DNA of 64,000 nt from Siphonodentalium dalli (taxonomy: Eukaryota > Mollusca > Scaphopoda > Gadilida > Siphonodentaliidae). This document shows positions 12,716 through 24,450 of this stretch, piece by piece. Position numbers and translations under genes: made by a program. The stretch lies in contig CP136067.1 in NCBI GenBank assembly GCA_032622095.1, positions 52,739,899-52,803,898 of the forward strand, in the 5' to 3' direction. The first letter of the stretch is position 1. The number at the start of each line of letters is the position of its first letter. The notes under the pieces were generated by a model that was not told the origin of the DNA, did no database searches, and saw nothing but the letters and a program-made list of their open reading frames with translations.

Positions 12716-14650
12716 AACGTCCATGCAAAAGTAACTATAGCAGTGAGATGACATTACAAACTATATATAGATATTCATGTTGTCAATGAGACTTACTGCT
12801 TCTGCTCATCGATCACTCAGATTACACACTCCCATACAATACAATGATTTATTCTCATGACACATGACAGATGCGTATGGAGATTAACATAACTTATATA
12901 CAAAAATTGGTAACAAGTATATATATGCAATATGTACAAATAACTATGACATTGCGATGAACAAACAATCAGGGACGTGGCGAAGTGAGGGTTTGGGTAA
13001 AAACTGGAAATATCAGGCCTGTCACAGCATTATTTGGAAATTTTACACCACATATAGGTTTAAATTGTTCGCATTGCTTGGCATTCCAACCAGTAATTAG
13101 TGTAACATTTGTTGTTTTAAAACCAAAATTAGCACATTTTTCTCCATTTGGTAACAATTTGATCTGAAAGGGCAATCAGTTGGAAATCTTGAGGTGCCAG
13201 TTGGCCAGATCCAACACAAGGAGGGTGTAAATGGATTCTAGTTCAATTGGGGGGGGGGGGGCGTGCAGTTGAAAATGTCAAGGTGTGCACACAAGTCTGA
13301 TTTTACTGTGCCTGTCATTGGCAGAATGAGGTCTGCTCTAGACTAAGTACAAATACAACACGTTTGTAGCAGATAGCCGCTGGCTTTATTGGTGACAAGG
13401 TGAAAACAGACATTCCAGCAACAGCCGCCAGAAACATTTGGAGGCAGAAACCTTTTCATGTTCGTGCCAAAAGTATGGTTATTAACTTCATACTGTCTTA
13501 TATGCTAATGCAGTGTACTCATGCAGTTGGTAAATATCTTCTCAAACCAATATTTTCAAACAACTTGATTGAACTGACAGCCGTTTACAGAAGGCATTCA
13601 GGCATTAAAACAGAGATAAAACCACTGTGTGGAGAAAACAACTCTGAAAGCTTTGAATATATATATATACATTATATGCATATATAAACATGAGCAATAT
13701 GTATCCTACGCGATTAGTTCCAATTCATAATAATTTGATTCCAGCAATGCACTGAATTCCAAAATTAAGAAAAATCTACACATAATAAAATATATACCAT
13801 TCGGTCGTTTATTGGTCGAACATATTATAACTGATACTTATAATATATGATGACTACTCATAATAAAAACGTGTCAAACGTTCTGCTTTGTATACATGAC
13901 CTTGCATGGTACCGGCAAAGAAATATAGGTGAGTTCCATTTATTTGAAACATCCACATGTTCTTTTAATTTAAATTAAAATTTGATACGTGCACCTTGCG
14001 AGACCAGACCGGCTAAAGTGACCAGAACATTATCTCACCCAGTAAGCCCGACCACGGCTTACACTCATTAACACTAATCACCTGCCTTTAGCATGTGAAA
14101 GACAATGAACAACGACTCAGTTGTACTCATACGTTACGCTTCAGACAAAAGTTTTGTACTATACTGCGAAACGTCCAAAACAAATAGTCCCCAGAGGGTG
14201 AATTTATTGATGCTATCGCCCATAGCGGGGTAGCATCACCAAATTCACCCTCTTGGGACGTCATTCTGCATGGCCTTATCTGCTATGGGAGACATTGACT
14301 CAGATTAAAGTTCCCAAATGGTGAATATTGTAATGTACACCCATTTGGGAACCTCGATTATGCAATGTGTCGTCTGCCAATTTAGGGATATAGAGAAACT
14401 AAACTAAAAAGAAATCGAATCTATGTTAAGAAGTTTATATAGAAATTTTATAATAAAGAAACTTTCCAGAGAAGATGAGGCCTAAGCAGAATGATGTCCA
14501 CAGAGGGTGAATTTAGTGACTCTAGCCCGATATGCAGGATAGCGTCACTGAATTCACCCTCTGGGGACCTCATTCTGCAAATGACAGACACACTAAACTC
14601 GGACTTGTGTGCATGCCCCAACGGAGACCATTAAGCCACGTCCCTGCAAA
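12700..14650. repeat. Repeat family D, copy 2 (longer, with inverted ends)
   Basis: Collinear with 4379-5215 but with about 0.85 kb more (roughly 13345-14215). The segment has inverted borders: 'acacaagtctgattttactg' near 13290 faces 'actcggacttgtgtgc' near 14597, and 'agggacgtggc' near 12970 faces 'gccacgtccctg' near 14636. This suggests a foldback element of about 1.7 kb. The frames at 12985-13167 and 13400-13687 have no recognisable content. Confidence 0.65.
14187..14578. repeat. Two sister hairpins within family D
   Basis: Hairpin 14187-14260 and hairpin 14486-14578 share the arm 'agagggtgaattta' with its complement 'aattcaccctct'. The second is nearly perfect from 'gcagaatga' to 'tcattctgc'. 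The third member is at about 5138-5212. Confidence 0.8.
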
Positions 14651-14904
14651 CAAATACAAGACAACCATAGTCAGAAATGGTAACGCCACCAAGATCATAT
14701 TATTAGCCATAAATATAAATTATAATACAATTATTATATAAACTAGCTTTCAAATTTTATGTGGGAAATTTGCATACTTCTATATTTCAAGTTTTCCCGT
14801 TTCTCGTGTTATACATTACTTTCTTCAAACTGTCTTCTTTATTACACAAGCTGATGGGCCCGACTTCGTCCGGGATGTTTCCCATCTGATTTCCGGCGAA
14901 AGGC

Positions 14905-15425
14905 GCGATTTGACCTTCAATTGACTATTTCGAAAGTCAAGGTCAGGTCAGGGTCATGATTTGACCCGTCCAAAACACCCCCACCCGGAGAAAAGTACCA
15001 CTAGGTATCAAATTTCGTCGAAATCCGTCCGTTTTACCCCACTTGACCTTTAATTAACAATTTTGAAGGTCAAGGTAAGGTCGGAGTCATGATTTGACCC
15101 GTCCAAAACACTACCCCGACAAAAGTACACATATGTATAAAATTTCGTCGAAATCCATCCGTTTTACCCGATTTGACCTTTGATTGACCACATTGAAGGT
15201 CAAGGTCACGCCGATGTCACGATTTGACCCGTTCAAAACACTCCCCGGACAAAAGTATCCCTAGTTATCAAATTTCGCCGAAATTTGTCCGTTTTACCCA
15301 AATTGACCTTGCATTGACAGTTTTAAAGGTCAAGGTCAGGTCGGGCTCACGATTTGACCCGTCCAAAACACTTCCCGGACACAAATACCCATAAGTATCA
15401 AATTACGTTGAAATCTATGGAAAGC
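14905..15425. repeat. Minisatellite, about 130-bp unit, AAGGTCA-rich
   Basis: Four or so tandem copies share 'gaaggtcaaggtca', 'acgatttgacccgtccaaaa', 'cggacaaaagtac', 'atcaaatttcgtcgaaatcc' and 'gttttacccgacttgacctt'. The same unit occurs about twice at 32585-32885. Each unit holds inverted TGACCTT and AAGGTCA motifs. Confidence 0.85.
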
Positions 15426-15479
15426 CGAAGAGGACATATTAGTTGCTAATTGCTAGATATACGACGCACGACTTGTAGC

Positions 15480-15660
15480 GGTATTTTAAAGGTGTTTCAA
15501 ACTAGGAGATAGAAGGATTCTGCGTTTCAAATGGTGATGAATTATAGTAATTTATTCAAATTTTATGGCATAAATTGTTATTAAAACCGTACATACTATA
15601 ACAAAAATGAATGACTCGAAAATTAAGTGGGCCCTTTAAACAAAGTCAAAATTGCAGTTA
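15480..15660. repeat. Fragment of the mariner-like MITE family of 47.8 kb
   Basis: 'gatgaattatagta', 'ttatggcataaattgttatt' and 'cgaaaattaagtgggcc' match, in inverted order, the interior of 47843-48446. Confidence 0.6.
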
Positions 15661-15890
15661 GGCTCATCTCATACTCGTTTAATCAGCGATATTCTGCTGC
15701 GCAGTTTGTTATAGTTCCCAGTATTCATTGAGCGTTATATCCCCACTGTTATAATTCGCCTTTAGCAGGCGTACTCTTGCCTCAGATTATTGAGATATTA
15801 TGTCACACGTAATGACATTAAATCGCATGGAAACATAGCAATTGTGTGGGCTGCTTGGCGTGAATATTTAATGAGAAATAAAGTCATACG

Positions 15891-16640
15891 TAATGACATT
15901 AAACTCAAGAAAACCCGCGAAAACAAAACAAAATCACATTTAATGTTTTAAGTTATTTCCTTCATAAAAAGAATCTTCGTGATAATGAACCCTCCCAATA
16001 CTTTAGAATATAGAATTAACCTTAAAATAACAAAAACCTTCGGAATAACGAACCTTCTGATTGGTGAACCTTCGGAATAGCGAACATTCAGAGAAATTTC
16101 GGAATAGTGGACATTCTGGATAGTGAACCTTCGGAATAGAGACATGCCCCCAATATTCATATTATATGCCCAGAGTTCAAAGGTATGGGCCCATAAAATC
16201 CTAAATTTGGCCCTTAAAATATTGAACTCCAAATTGGAGCCCACACAGAACATCACTTAAGTCAACTGTACCTGTGTCATGTCCCAATGCCCGGAGGGTC
16301 CACAATATACCACAACATTCATATTATATGCCAAGAATTCAAAAGTATGGGCCCACGTAATGACATTAAATCTCAAGAAAACCCGCGAAAACAAAACAAA
16401 ATCACATTTAATGTTCTAAGTTAAGTTATTTCCTCCTGTATCTGTATCGGTATGCGCGCAGGATCAGTTCGGATGTGAGCGCACACTCCGTAAAAAGAAT
16501 CTTTGTGATAATGAACCCTCTCAAATTAGTCTCAATACTTTAGAATATAGAATTAACCTAAAAATAACAAAAACCTTCGGAATAGAGAACCTTCGGAATA
16601 GCGGACCTTCGGGATAGCGAACCTTCATAATAGAAACATG
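15891..16640. repeat. Tandem duplication, about 467-bp period
   Basis: 'taatgacattaaa...caagaaaacccgcgaaaac' at 15891 recurs at 16358, and both are followed by 'aaaaagaatctt.gtgataat' and a short array of 'ccttcggaatag.gaa' units. The frames are by-products of the repeat. Confidence 0.8.
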
Positions 16641-17706
16641 CCCCCACAAGTACACCGGTTACGTAAACACAAGTGCTAATCTTTGTTGTACTATCGTGAC
16701 TCTATCGGTACGATTTATACTCAGTACGAAATAACCATAATAATACAGTCGCCCAGTGGATTATCGATCGACCACAGAATATGAAAATCTGCGTACCAAG
16801 CAACACCACGGTGTGGCGTAATAAAACTCGCTGCTCATAAAGGTGTTGTTGACGAGCGAGTGCATGGTTTTTTAGCACAATACGACTCAATATACATATG
16901 TTATATGGCGTATACATCGAACGTACAATAAAAATACGGACTTTATTGATTTCTTCTAATAAAACATATATGTCATATATACTATTTTGAGCTAATTATT
17001 AACCATTCCATGACGGGTGTTGTGCTGGTACAGCATTAAAGCATGTGCCAGTGCAATCTCTTTTATCTGTGAGTCTCGCACAGTGAGTCTAGCATATATA
17101 AGAGAATGCACTGGATTACAATGTCAACGTAAGTAGTGTTGGGCCGATACATTATCTTATATATGCTAGGCTCCATACGGGAAACTCATATATATAAGAG
17201 AATGCATTGGCACAGGGTTTTCGCAAAATTTCAGGAAGCTCCTGCCATGGAAGGGTTAAATCCTAATGGTTTGGAGCAGACAATATACACTGAAAAATTA
17301 ATTAGAAATTTGACAATACCGAGTTGGTTAGAGAATGGAAATGGAATATACTCAGAGGTGCTTTGCATAATTTCGGAATTCTGTTTTAACCCTGTCTATA
17401 CTAAATATTCATTTGTGAATAGTTCCTTTATGCAATGTTCATATAATAAGTTCAACAAACGACCATATGCAGTTTGTTGAACTTATTATGTGAACATTTC
17501 CCACCAATTAATGAAATCCTTCCACACTTTTATTAGCTTTTCCTCTGTTTGCTGTCTGCTTAAACTTCATGAACACCCCTCCAGATGAATAATAGACTAT
17601 GCCGATGTATACTTTCATAACTGAATGGGAGAACCCATTTAGTATAGAAAGGATTAACATCGAAAATTTCCCGAACCAATAGCATTCGAAAGATCAATCA
17701 CCCATG
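16641..17706. other. Non-coding, with a small hairpin
   Basis: No gene supported. A hairpin at 17435-17497 pairs 'atgttcatataataagttca' with its reverse complement around a 'gaccatatgca' loop. 'tatataagagaatgcat' occurs twice (about 17096 and 17192), suggesting an older duplication. Confidence 0.55.
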
Positions 17707-17714
17707 GATTTAAT

Positions 17715-18974
17715 CACAGGTCCCCAGAACAAAATTTGACCCCACCCCCTATGATACTTAATCCTATAGAAAGGTATCCAACTTGGCCCGGCCTAATTTT
17801 TTTATTAGTTTTACAATGTCCACAATCAGGTTAAAATACACCAAAATAATTTTTGTAACATAAATGCCTCATATATAGTTAGAAAGATATGTTATTACTC
17901 TTCAATTTGATGCATCCCCTGTAAAAATTGGTTAAGAAAAACTCTGGTTATGAGCACAGGTCTGACGCAAACCGACTGTAAAATTTCACTCGTTCGACAT
18001 GATGTCCGCTAAACTCGGTAAAAAAGTGCGATTTTTACACCGACTTGGGCTTCAAAAACACAATAGACGGTTAGTAGAATATATATATTATACATCATTA
18101 GCAGCGGAATTGTTTACTGACCCACCCAAACCAATCGCGCTACATCAAGGCATCGTATCTCTCGTATTTATGGAAAAATTCAGTTTCATAAACCCGGAAG
18201 GAAAGTTAATTTTTCCAAAGACAGCCATTGGTGTTCCGGCGCATATGTGTACTCTCTATAGTTCATACCCAACATAATATATAACGAAGAAGTCGTTTAT
18301 ACTACTGTATATACGCTCTAAATATTTATGGAGTTATATTTCTGTCCATATGTATGTTTTCAAATCGGCATTCGTGTTAATTCAGTCTTTGTGTATTTAT
18401 TTAACTATATATTGTGTTGGGTATGAACTATAGAGAGTACACATATGCGCCCGAACACCAATGGCCGTCTTTGGAAAAATTAACTTTCCTTCCGGGTTTA
18501 TGAAACTGAATTTTTCAATAAATACGAGAGATACGATGCCTTGATGTAGCGCGATTGGTTTGGGTGGGTCAGTAAACAATTCCGCTGCTAATGATGTATA
18601 ATATATATATTCTACTAACCGTCTATTGTGTTTTTGAAGCCCAAGTCGGTGTAAAAATCGCACTTTTTTACCGAGTTTAGCGGACATCATGTCGAACGAG
18701 TGAAATTTTACAGTCGGTTTGCGTCAGACCTGTGCTCATAACCAGAGTTTTTCTTAACCAATTTTTACAGGGGATGCATCAAATTGAAGAGTAATAACAT
18801 ATCTTTCTAACTATATATGAGGCATTTATGTTACAAAAATTATTTTGGTGTATTTTAACCTGATTGTGGACATTGTAAAACTAATAAAAAAATTAGGCCG
18901 GGCCAAGTTGGATACCTTTCTATAGGATTAAGTATCATAGGGGGTGGGGTCAAATTTTGTTCTGGGGACCTGTG
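17715..18974. mobile_element. 1260-bp palindromic DNA element, CACAGG ends
   Basis: Ends CACAGGTCCCCAGAAC and GTTCTGGGGACCTGTG, flanked by perfect 8-bp duplications gatttaat (17707-17714 and 18975-18982). The arms are about 570 bp each, nearly identical, around a loop of roughly 115 bp. Each arm carries the same 92-97 codon open frame reading inward (17999-18277 plus; 18397-18690 minus), with a few substitutions and no stop between the copies. The frame resembles no transposase I know. The same terminal family occurs as a 61-bp version at 53100-53160. The 8-bp TSD fits the hAT or P superfamilies; the class is not settled. Confidence 0.85.
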
Positions 18975-18982
18975 GATTTAAT

Positions 18983-19649
18983 AATATATACGGAGCGCAA
19001 AAAAATTTGGTTTCCCAAATTTTTGTCTCAAATTATGTTTTGATCGAAATCGAAGCTGAAAAATGTTGCATCTCGAAATATTTACAGGTATATTTATATT
19101 TCGAAACAGAAATTTAGAAGGACGAATCAACTCACAATAATCTCACAATAATCTCAGAGCTCTTCGTTTTGTGTTTTACCATACTAGGACGAATAACCAG
19201 AACATCCTCTATTGTTTCATGCTATTAGGGTGGGGGTTCTCAATGTGCCAGAAATCACTGACAATACTGATATATGATAAAAAAAAGTCAATTCTGAAGC
19301 TTTAAAGGGACCTAAGTGGGGTGAATGTTAAAAAAAAAAATTAAAAGTTTGTAAATTATCACCACGAAGAAAACGTGGCGAAATAAATAAATAAACCTGT
19401 TATAATCATTACTGATAGTTCTCAAATAACGAAATATCGGGTGTTGATGCCGTTGTTATGTAAACAAAACTGTTATCGTGAGTGTCAACACACATCGCTA
19501 ATCGTGTACAAAGTTCAAATATTTTAGTCTGAATATTGATTTTAAGAATACTATTAGAAGGCCTTGAGTCCCTTTAAATTCAAAGTCAGCACACTTCTTA
19601 TTCATTAAAGATGCATTATCCGATTTAACGCTCCTAAATTACTATTTCT
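18983..19649. other. Non-coding; possible small MITE
   Basis: No gene. 'tttaaagggacctaag' at about 19301 faces 'cttgagtccctttaaa' at about 19563-19578, a possible 280-bp MITE with 14 of 16 end bases matching. I saw no clear target duplication. Confidence 0.35.
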
Positions 19650-20070
19650 TTGGCTTCGGGGGTAAAAAATATTTCATTCGAGTCGAGGAACTCACCCATC
19701 AAAGCTCAAAGTGATCAGATATCGATTTTTGAAATTTATTATTTCTCGAGATGTGCAATTATTTGTGGCCCAGAAACACGTCGTCAAACGGACGGTCTCG
19801 GACAAAATTGCGGACGAAGATGGATAACTCTAAAAAAAAGTGGTAATACGGCCAAATTTCGTGAATACTCAAGTGATAATACGGCCATAATTCGTTGAAT
19901 AAAATGTTCATAAGTAACACGTTTTGGGAAATGTTATACCATAGTTGACAGTGGATAGCATTATTTTGTTGCAATCAATCGATTCTGATAACTAAAGCAA
20001 ATTTTGAAGAAATGTTGTTGTTGTTTCTTGATGATATGGGGATCCTCTGATCGGATTGAGTACCTTTAAT
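19650..20070. repeat. Repeat family A, copy 2
   Basis: Direct copy of 1-395. It starts within 'tttggcttcgggggtaaaaa' (shared with 34340) and ends at 'gattgagtaccttta', the outer end seen inverted at about 34258. It lies immediately downstream of the stop codon of the minus-strand terminal exon. Confidence 0.75.
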
Positions 20071-20098
20071 AATGTACAGTCGATATGCCAAACAACTG

Positions 20099-20340
20099 TT
20101 ACTTCCTTTTACTGCCAGGTAACCGCCGAATTAGATCAAGTATAACCATTCCTATCAAGATGAAAAACATCACGCCAAGTCCAAATCCTCCCGCAATGCG
20201 AGCAAATATGCTATTATTGGCAGCAGAATTCTTGGTCATGATGTATTTGGCTGTACTATTTTTTCTGATGGTCATTTCCTTCACCAAGATATCGACGTCG
20301 AATGTTGTCATGGTGCGACATCTACTGCTGCAATAGCGGC
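20099..20340 (-). CDS. Terminal exon: transmembrane anchor of a lectin-like surface protein
   Basis: An exon frame follows the acceptor 'cgttacag' (AG at 20341-20342). It encodes, in order: a short region with two cysteines (YCSSRC), a hydrophilic stretch with Asn-Ser-Thr and Asn-Asn-Ser glycosylation-type sites, one hydrophobic helix (ARIAGGFGLGVMFF then ILIGMVILDLI), a basic tail (RRLPGSKRK) and TAA. This is the layout of a type I membrane protein C-terminus. The exon starts in phase 1, matching the phase-1 donor of the Thr-rich exon at 41362-41799. The 3' flank runs straight into a MITE, which would supply an ATTAAA-like signal. The opposite strand also reads hydrophobic but lacks this logic. 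The link to the upstream exons is inference; transcript data would decide. Confidence 0.45.
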
Positions 20341-20342
20341 CT

Positions 20343-20482
20343 GTAACGATATATATATAGAATATACGGATATATATGTAACGATATATATATAGAATAT
20401 ACGGATATATATGTAACGATATATATATAGAATATACGGATATATATGTAACGATATATATGTAGAATATACGGATATATAT
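20343..20482. repeat. 35-bp AT satellite, four perfect or near-perfect units
   Basis: The unit begins gtaacgatatatat and ends cggatatatat. Four units of 35 bp fill 140 bp exactly up to the hAT end. The sequence right of the hAT (35510 on: 'atatatatagaat') continues the repeat phase. The array was therefore the insertion target. Confidence 0.9.
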
Positions 20483-20829
20483 TAGTGTTCGGTCCGAATA
20501 TTCGAATGTTCGAATATTCGCTCGTAAAAATAAATATTCGAATATTCGAATGATTATTTGCCTATTCGAATATTCGAGAATAATCTCCGGGTAATTGTTT
20601 CCTGGTTTGTTATTAGTCTGAGGGTCTGTTAAAAGTATAGTCTATTTTCCACTGATCATAAACTAATTAATATGACGTAACTGTAACGTTAACGTTCTGA
20701 TTTGATTGGCGTCATGAAATAATTTTATTGGCTAGGTGTAAACCAGACCGTGCTTGCATGTGGTCTTAGGAAGCGGACCTATAAGGCATCGTTTTGTTTT
20801 GTTTGCGCGTTGTCACTTGTGTGTATAAT

Positions 20830-20871
20830 ATGGCGTCAAATTCGAAGAAATCAGACATATGGACTCACTTC
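20830..20871 (+). pseudogene. hAT transposase BED finger, N-terminal fragment
   Basis: ATG followed by codons for ASNSKKSDIWTHF, then a stop two codons later in inserted DNA. A Ser/Lys-rich leader before an aromatic W-x-x-F is the usual start of a BED zinc finger (DNA-binding N-terminus of hAT transposases). The frame stops where the LINE begins. Confidence 0.6.
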
Positions 20872-21022
20872 ACGTGACGCGGTGCGATAGCTGATCACAC
20901 TCTGCGACTTGTCCGACGATTTTTCTAGAAAATTCACGTTGAAAACGAAGTATTGTCAAAGAATAGCGACGGATGATGATTTAAACTACATCAAGAGTGT
21001 ATATACGCCGATAAAAGCCTAA

Positions 21023-21451
21023 ATGGATGAAAAGGATGTCGATAACAAGCGGAAAGCGTCCACTGAGTTGTCACCACCGGCGCCGCCATGTCAGCCATCA
21101 CGGGAATTCTGCGGTAAGCCAGACTTTCGAACTGAAACATCGTTAGCAGATATATCCTCAGTCATTACAGATAGTCTAGCTATGGTAAATGAAATTCCAA
21201 TAGGTATAGAATGTGAAATTGCTGAGAAAAATACGCAAAATGCTGTTGAAACGGACTTAGGTGATATTTTGAACACAACTGTACCTGCAATATGCACAAA
21301 AATGGCGGACAGTGATGCAACTTTTTCAAATAATACAGAGAACTTTAACGATCCTATATGTAGACAAAGTGATTTGAAAGACATTAAAGACTCCCTGAAA
21401 GAAATTACCAATCGATTAGGGAATATAGGATTACTGAGAGCTGATATTGAT
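21023..21451 (+). pseudogene. LINE ORF1, 5' part (RNA-binding chaperone)
   Basis: The first 143 codons of ORF1, starting at an ATG and opening with a charged, Pro-rich N-terminus (MDEKDVDNKRKAS; SPPAPP). The frame runs uninterrupted to codon 143, where the 2991-bp DNA element sits. The codon boundary falls exactly at the end of the 8-bp target duplication. The following bases after the right duplication (24451) continue in frame. No other lesion is visible in this half. Confidence 0.85.
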
Positions 21452-22474
21452 CACAGGGACTTTGTAGAAAATATATTTATAAAATATACATAAACAATAC
21501 GACAAGGGGAGACACCTGTCGGCACCCAAAAACCACAGTAGCGTTGAATTCCGACTCGCAACACCGATTTTGGTAGTGTAAACGGCAATTTCGCGTATAT
21601 TTCGACTAACAAATGTGATAGAAGCTCTCCTTACCTTGTTATATCATCAGAATAACCGTTTAAACGTGTTTTACAACTTTGAGGTGGGATAAAATCACCT
21701 TGCTTGACCATCAACATGCAGGGGAAATAACTCTATCTATCATACCACAATTGGTCTCTCAGAATAGGTCCCTCTATAAGGCGGTGTATAAAAGAAATGG
21801 TAACATTTCAACCTCGCAGATCAAGACTATCTTATATCATGTTCAACAACAATTTTAACATTTACAAGTATGCAATAATATATAATATAATAATAGATAA
21901 TAAAATATGTAATTTAATGAGACCAATAATTTAGTAGTTTACAAATTATGAATGGAGTGCTCCTAACACAAATGGTTACAATACACCAAATGATTTACAT
22001 AGGCCTCAGTGTTAACAAATCCCGTTGGCCTATATTCGCTGCAAAGCTTTGACCTGCACGAGTATTTGTAATTAAAGAACGTCCTTGTAGACACACAAAA
22101 ATGTGCAAAAAAGTACTTGTTAACATGGTAGATCACACTGGAGCTTGACAAACGTCACACTACCCTTAAAATTGTGAAAAAAATGACATCGAAAAAAACA
22201 CAAACACCTCCCATAAATTATTCGCCACTTGCACAGCCATAACCATTTACCATGTGGTTATATTTGATGTTTCTCGACGGGAAACACATCTGTGCATTTT
22301 TTCGTGCACTTTTCATCCATGTATCATTGACCATTCAGCTGCCAGAATTTTTTTTATGCTGATCCTAGCTTGGGGGTCCCAGGGGAAATCACTCTACTAA
22401 TTTGTATTTGGTGTATTGTAACCAAATGAAGGACCTCAGAACAGAACTGTGTAGTTTACTGTGTCACGTTGCAT

Positions 22475-22805
22475 TAATAAAATATTACATATGTACTTGT
22501 TCGGGTATGTGAAACTGAACAGATAGTATTCAGGAGCTATACCAACTGTAGGAATTTAGCATTCTACGAAGATCACCAGTAATCTGAAGCAAATGGACTG
22601 TACCACTCCATAGACAACGCGGCGATAAACTGACGAAAGTGATTTCACCATCGAGAGTCACTGCATTCAATTAATATATAAGAATGATGGTGTTTATTGT
22701 CAAGTTGGATATAATATTTGTAAAAAATACCTACTTTGAACAAGATTAATCTACATTTTTAATAGATCACCCTACTGGAGTGATCACATCACTTTAAAAA
22801 CATGG
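22475..22805. repeat. Repeat family C, copy 1
   Basis: 'cttgttcgggt', 'gtgaaactga', 'accactccatag', 'ggcgataaact', 'catcgagagt', 'atataagaatgat' and 'actttgaacaagatta' recur in order at 62480-62835 and, inverted, at 53585-54605. Confidence 0.8.
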
Positions 22806-23063
22806 AGCAGAGCCTGGCAGAGGCGACTAAAACGACATGCAGTTACATTCATGTTGCTGCACTCTGGTGTGATACCAGCAGGCAATAACTTATATGACCG
22901 AATACCGTATATTAGTCTCCAATATTGTCATTGATGATGTCGCTTACTGATTTAGACTGAAGTTTCGATTGTTTATCTTTCTCCACATTGGGACTTTCAT
23001 GCATTAATTCTGCGAGTTTTAATAATATTTGGTGAACCAAATTGACGTAGAAGTGTAATAAAT

Positions 23064-23210
23064 AGAGTAATCAATTAGTTCCGAGAATTACGTTAAATAA
23101 TTCGCTCGAGGCATGAGACGTTTGGGTAAGAAAATGCACTCGTTTCTTGCCGACGTCTCTCGCCTCTCGTGAATTATTTAACGTAATTCTCGGAACCAAT
23201 TGATTACTCT
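23064..23210. repeat. 147-bp palindromic MITE
   Basis: Arms 'agagtaatcaattagttccg' and 'cggaaccaattgattactct' pair, and continue through 'gagaattacgttaaataatt' and its complement. It is nested inside the 21452-24442 element. I found no clear target duplication. Confidence 0.8.
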
Positions 23211-24450
23211 CTATATATTTGATGCAACTCAAGCATTTATACTAACTAGCAATCGATTTCGTTGTTTGCCAATTGTATTTCTGATTCATAATAAGTACCT
23301 GCTTGAATTTGATAATCTTCAGAGACACAAATCGAAAATGATATACATGTAGCTAACAATGTGGTAACAATTTCAGTAACTTTTTTTGCACAAAAAGCCA
23401 TACAAAGTTATTGTCATTGTGATAAATCCACTCTACACATAGTTCTAATTTTTCATATATAACACCATATCATGCATAAGATAATTGATCATTGCAAATA
23501 TATGTGCTAATTGTTTTTTCTCTCTTCTACCCAACTGTAATCCATCAGTTCATTAATCTTCTCATCATGCTCTTTATCCCTTTAGCTTAATCTACTCTTC
23601 CACTTCTCACTGACCACTATATGTAATCTGTTCTTTTCTGAGGAGATGGCTCTATATACGCATCTGATGCTTGTTGTCAAATCATCTTCCTCCCTTCTAG
23701 TCTCATGTGAGCCTATGCATAGGCCTACATGTGTCATGTTTTATAATTATATGTTTTTGGGAAGAAAATCACAGGTAAGAATATTTTATATATAACAAAA
23801 CGTTCAAATCAAAATATAATATAAACTAGTATACACTTTAATTACAACTTAAAATGTTGTATTATGATAATAAAATAACATACAACAGAAAAATATATTT
23901 TAACATCCAAACGTTACACAGTGATATTCTGTTATTTTGTGAGGTCCTTCCTTTGTGTGAGGAACACTCCATTCACAATGTGCAATCTACTGAAATATTG
24001 GTTTCGTTAAATTATGTAGCATACCTGTAAATGTTAAAATTGTTATGTTGAACATGATATAAGATAGTCTTGATCTGCGAGGTTGAAATGTTACCATTTC
24101 TTTTATACACCGCCTTATAGAGGGACCTATTCTGAGAGACCAATTGTGGTATGATAGATAGAGTTATTTCCCCTGCATGTTGATGGTCAAGCAAGGTGAT
24201 TTTATCCCACCTCAAAGTTGTAAAACACGTTTAAACGGATATTCTGATGATCTAACAAGGTAAGGAGAGCTTCTATCACATTTGTTAGACGAAATATACG
24301 CGAAATTGCCGTTTACACGACCAAAATCGGTGTTGCTAGTCGGAATTCAACGCTACTGTGGTTTTTGGGTGCCGACAGGTGTCTCCCCTTGTCGTATTGT
24401 TTATGTATATTTTATAAATATATTTTCTACAAAGTCCCTGTGATATTGAT

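Larger units (their letters stand above)
21452..24442. mobile_element. 2991-bp DNA element, CACAGG ends, long TIRs
   Basis: Ends CACAGGGACTTTGTAG and CTACAAAGTCCCTGTG, with perfect 8-bp target duplications atattgat (21444-21451 and 24443-24450). Terminal inverted repeats are about 430 bp (21452 to about 21880; about 24012 to 24442) with few mismatches. The interior holds repeat family C (22475-22805) and a hairpin (23064-23210), but no transposase-like frame, so it is non-autonomous. Removing it leaves ORF1 in frame, which confirms both borders. The first bases and TSD size match the 17715 and 53100 elements. Long TIRs plus 8-bp TSD could also suggest MULE or P; the class is open. Confidence 0.9.

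Noticed and set aside
13400..13687. 95-codon plus frame
   Set aside because: Lies in the extra part of repeat D and shows no domain or splice borders.
20085..20336. Plus-strand hydrophobic frame over the TM exon
   Set aside because: Antisense of a transmembrane segment often reads hydrophobic; the minus strand has the acceptor, basic tail and stop in a sensible order.
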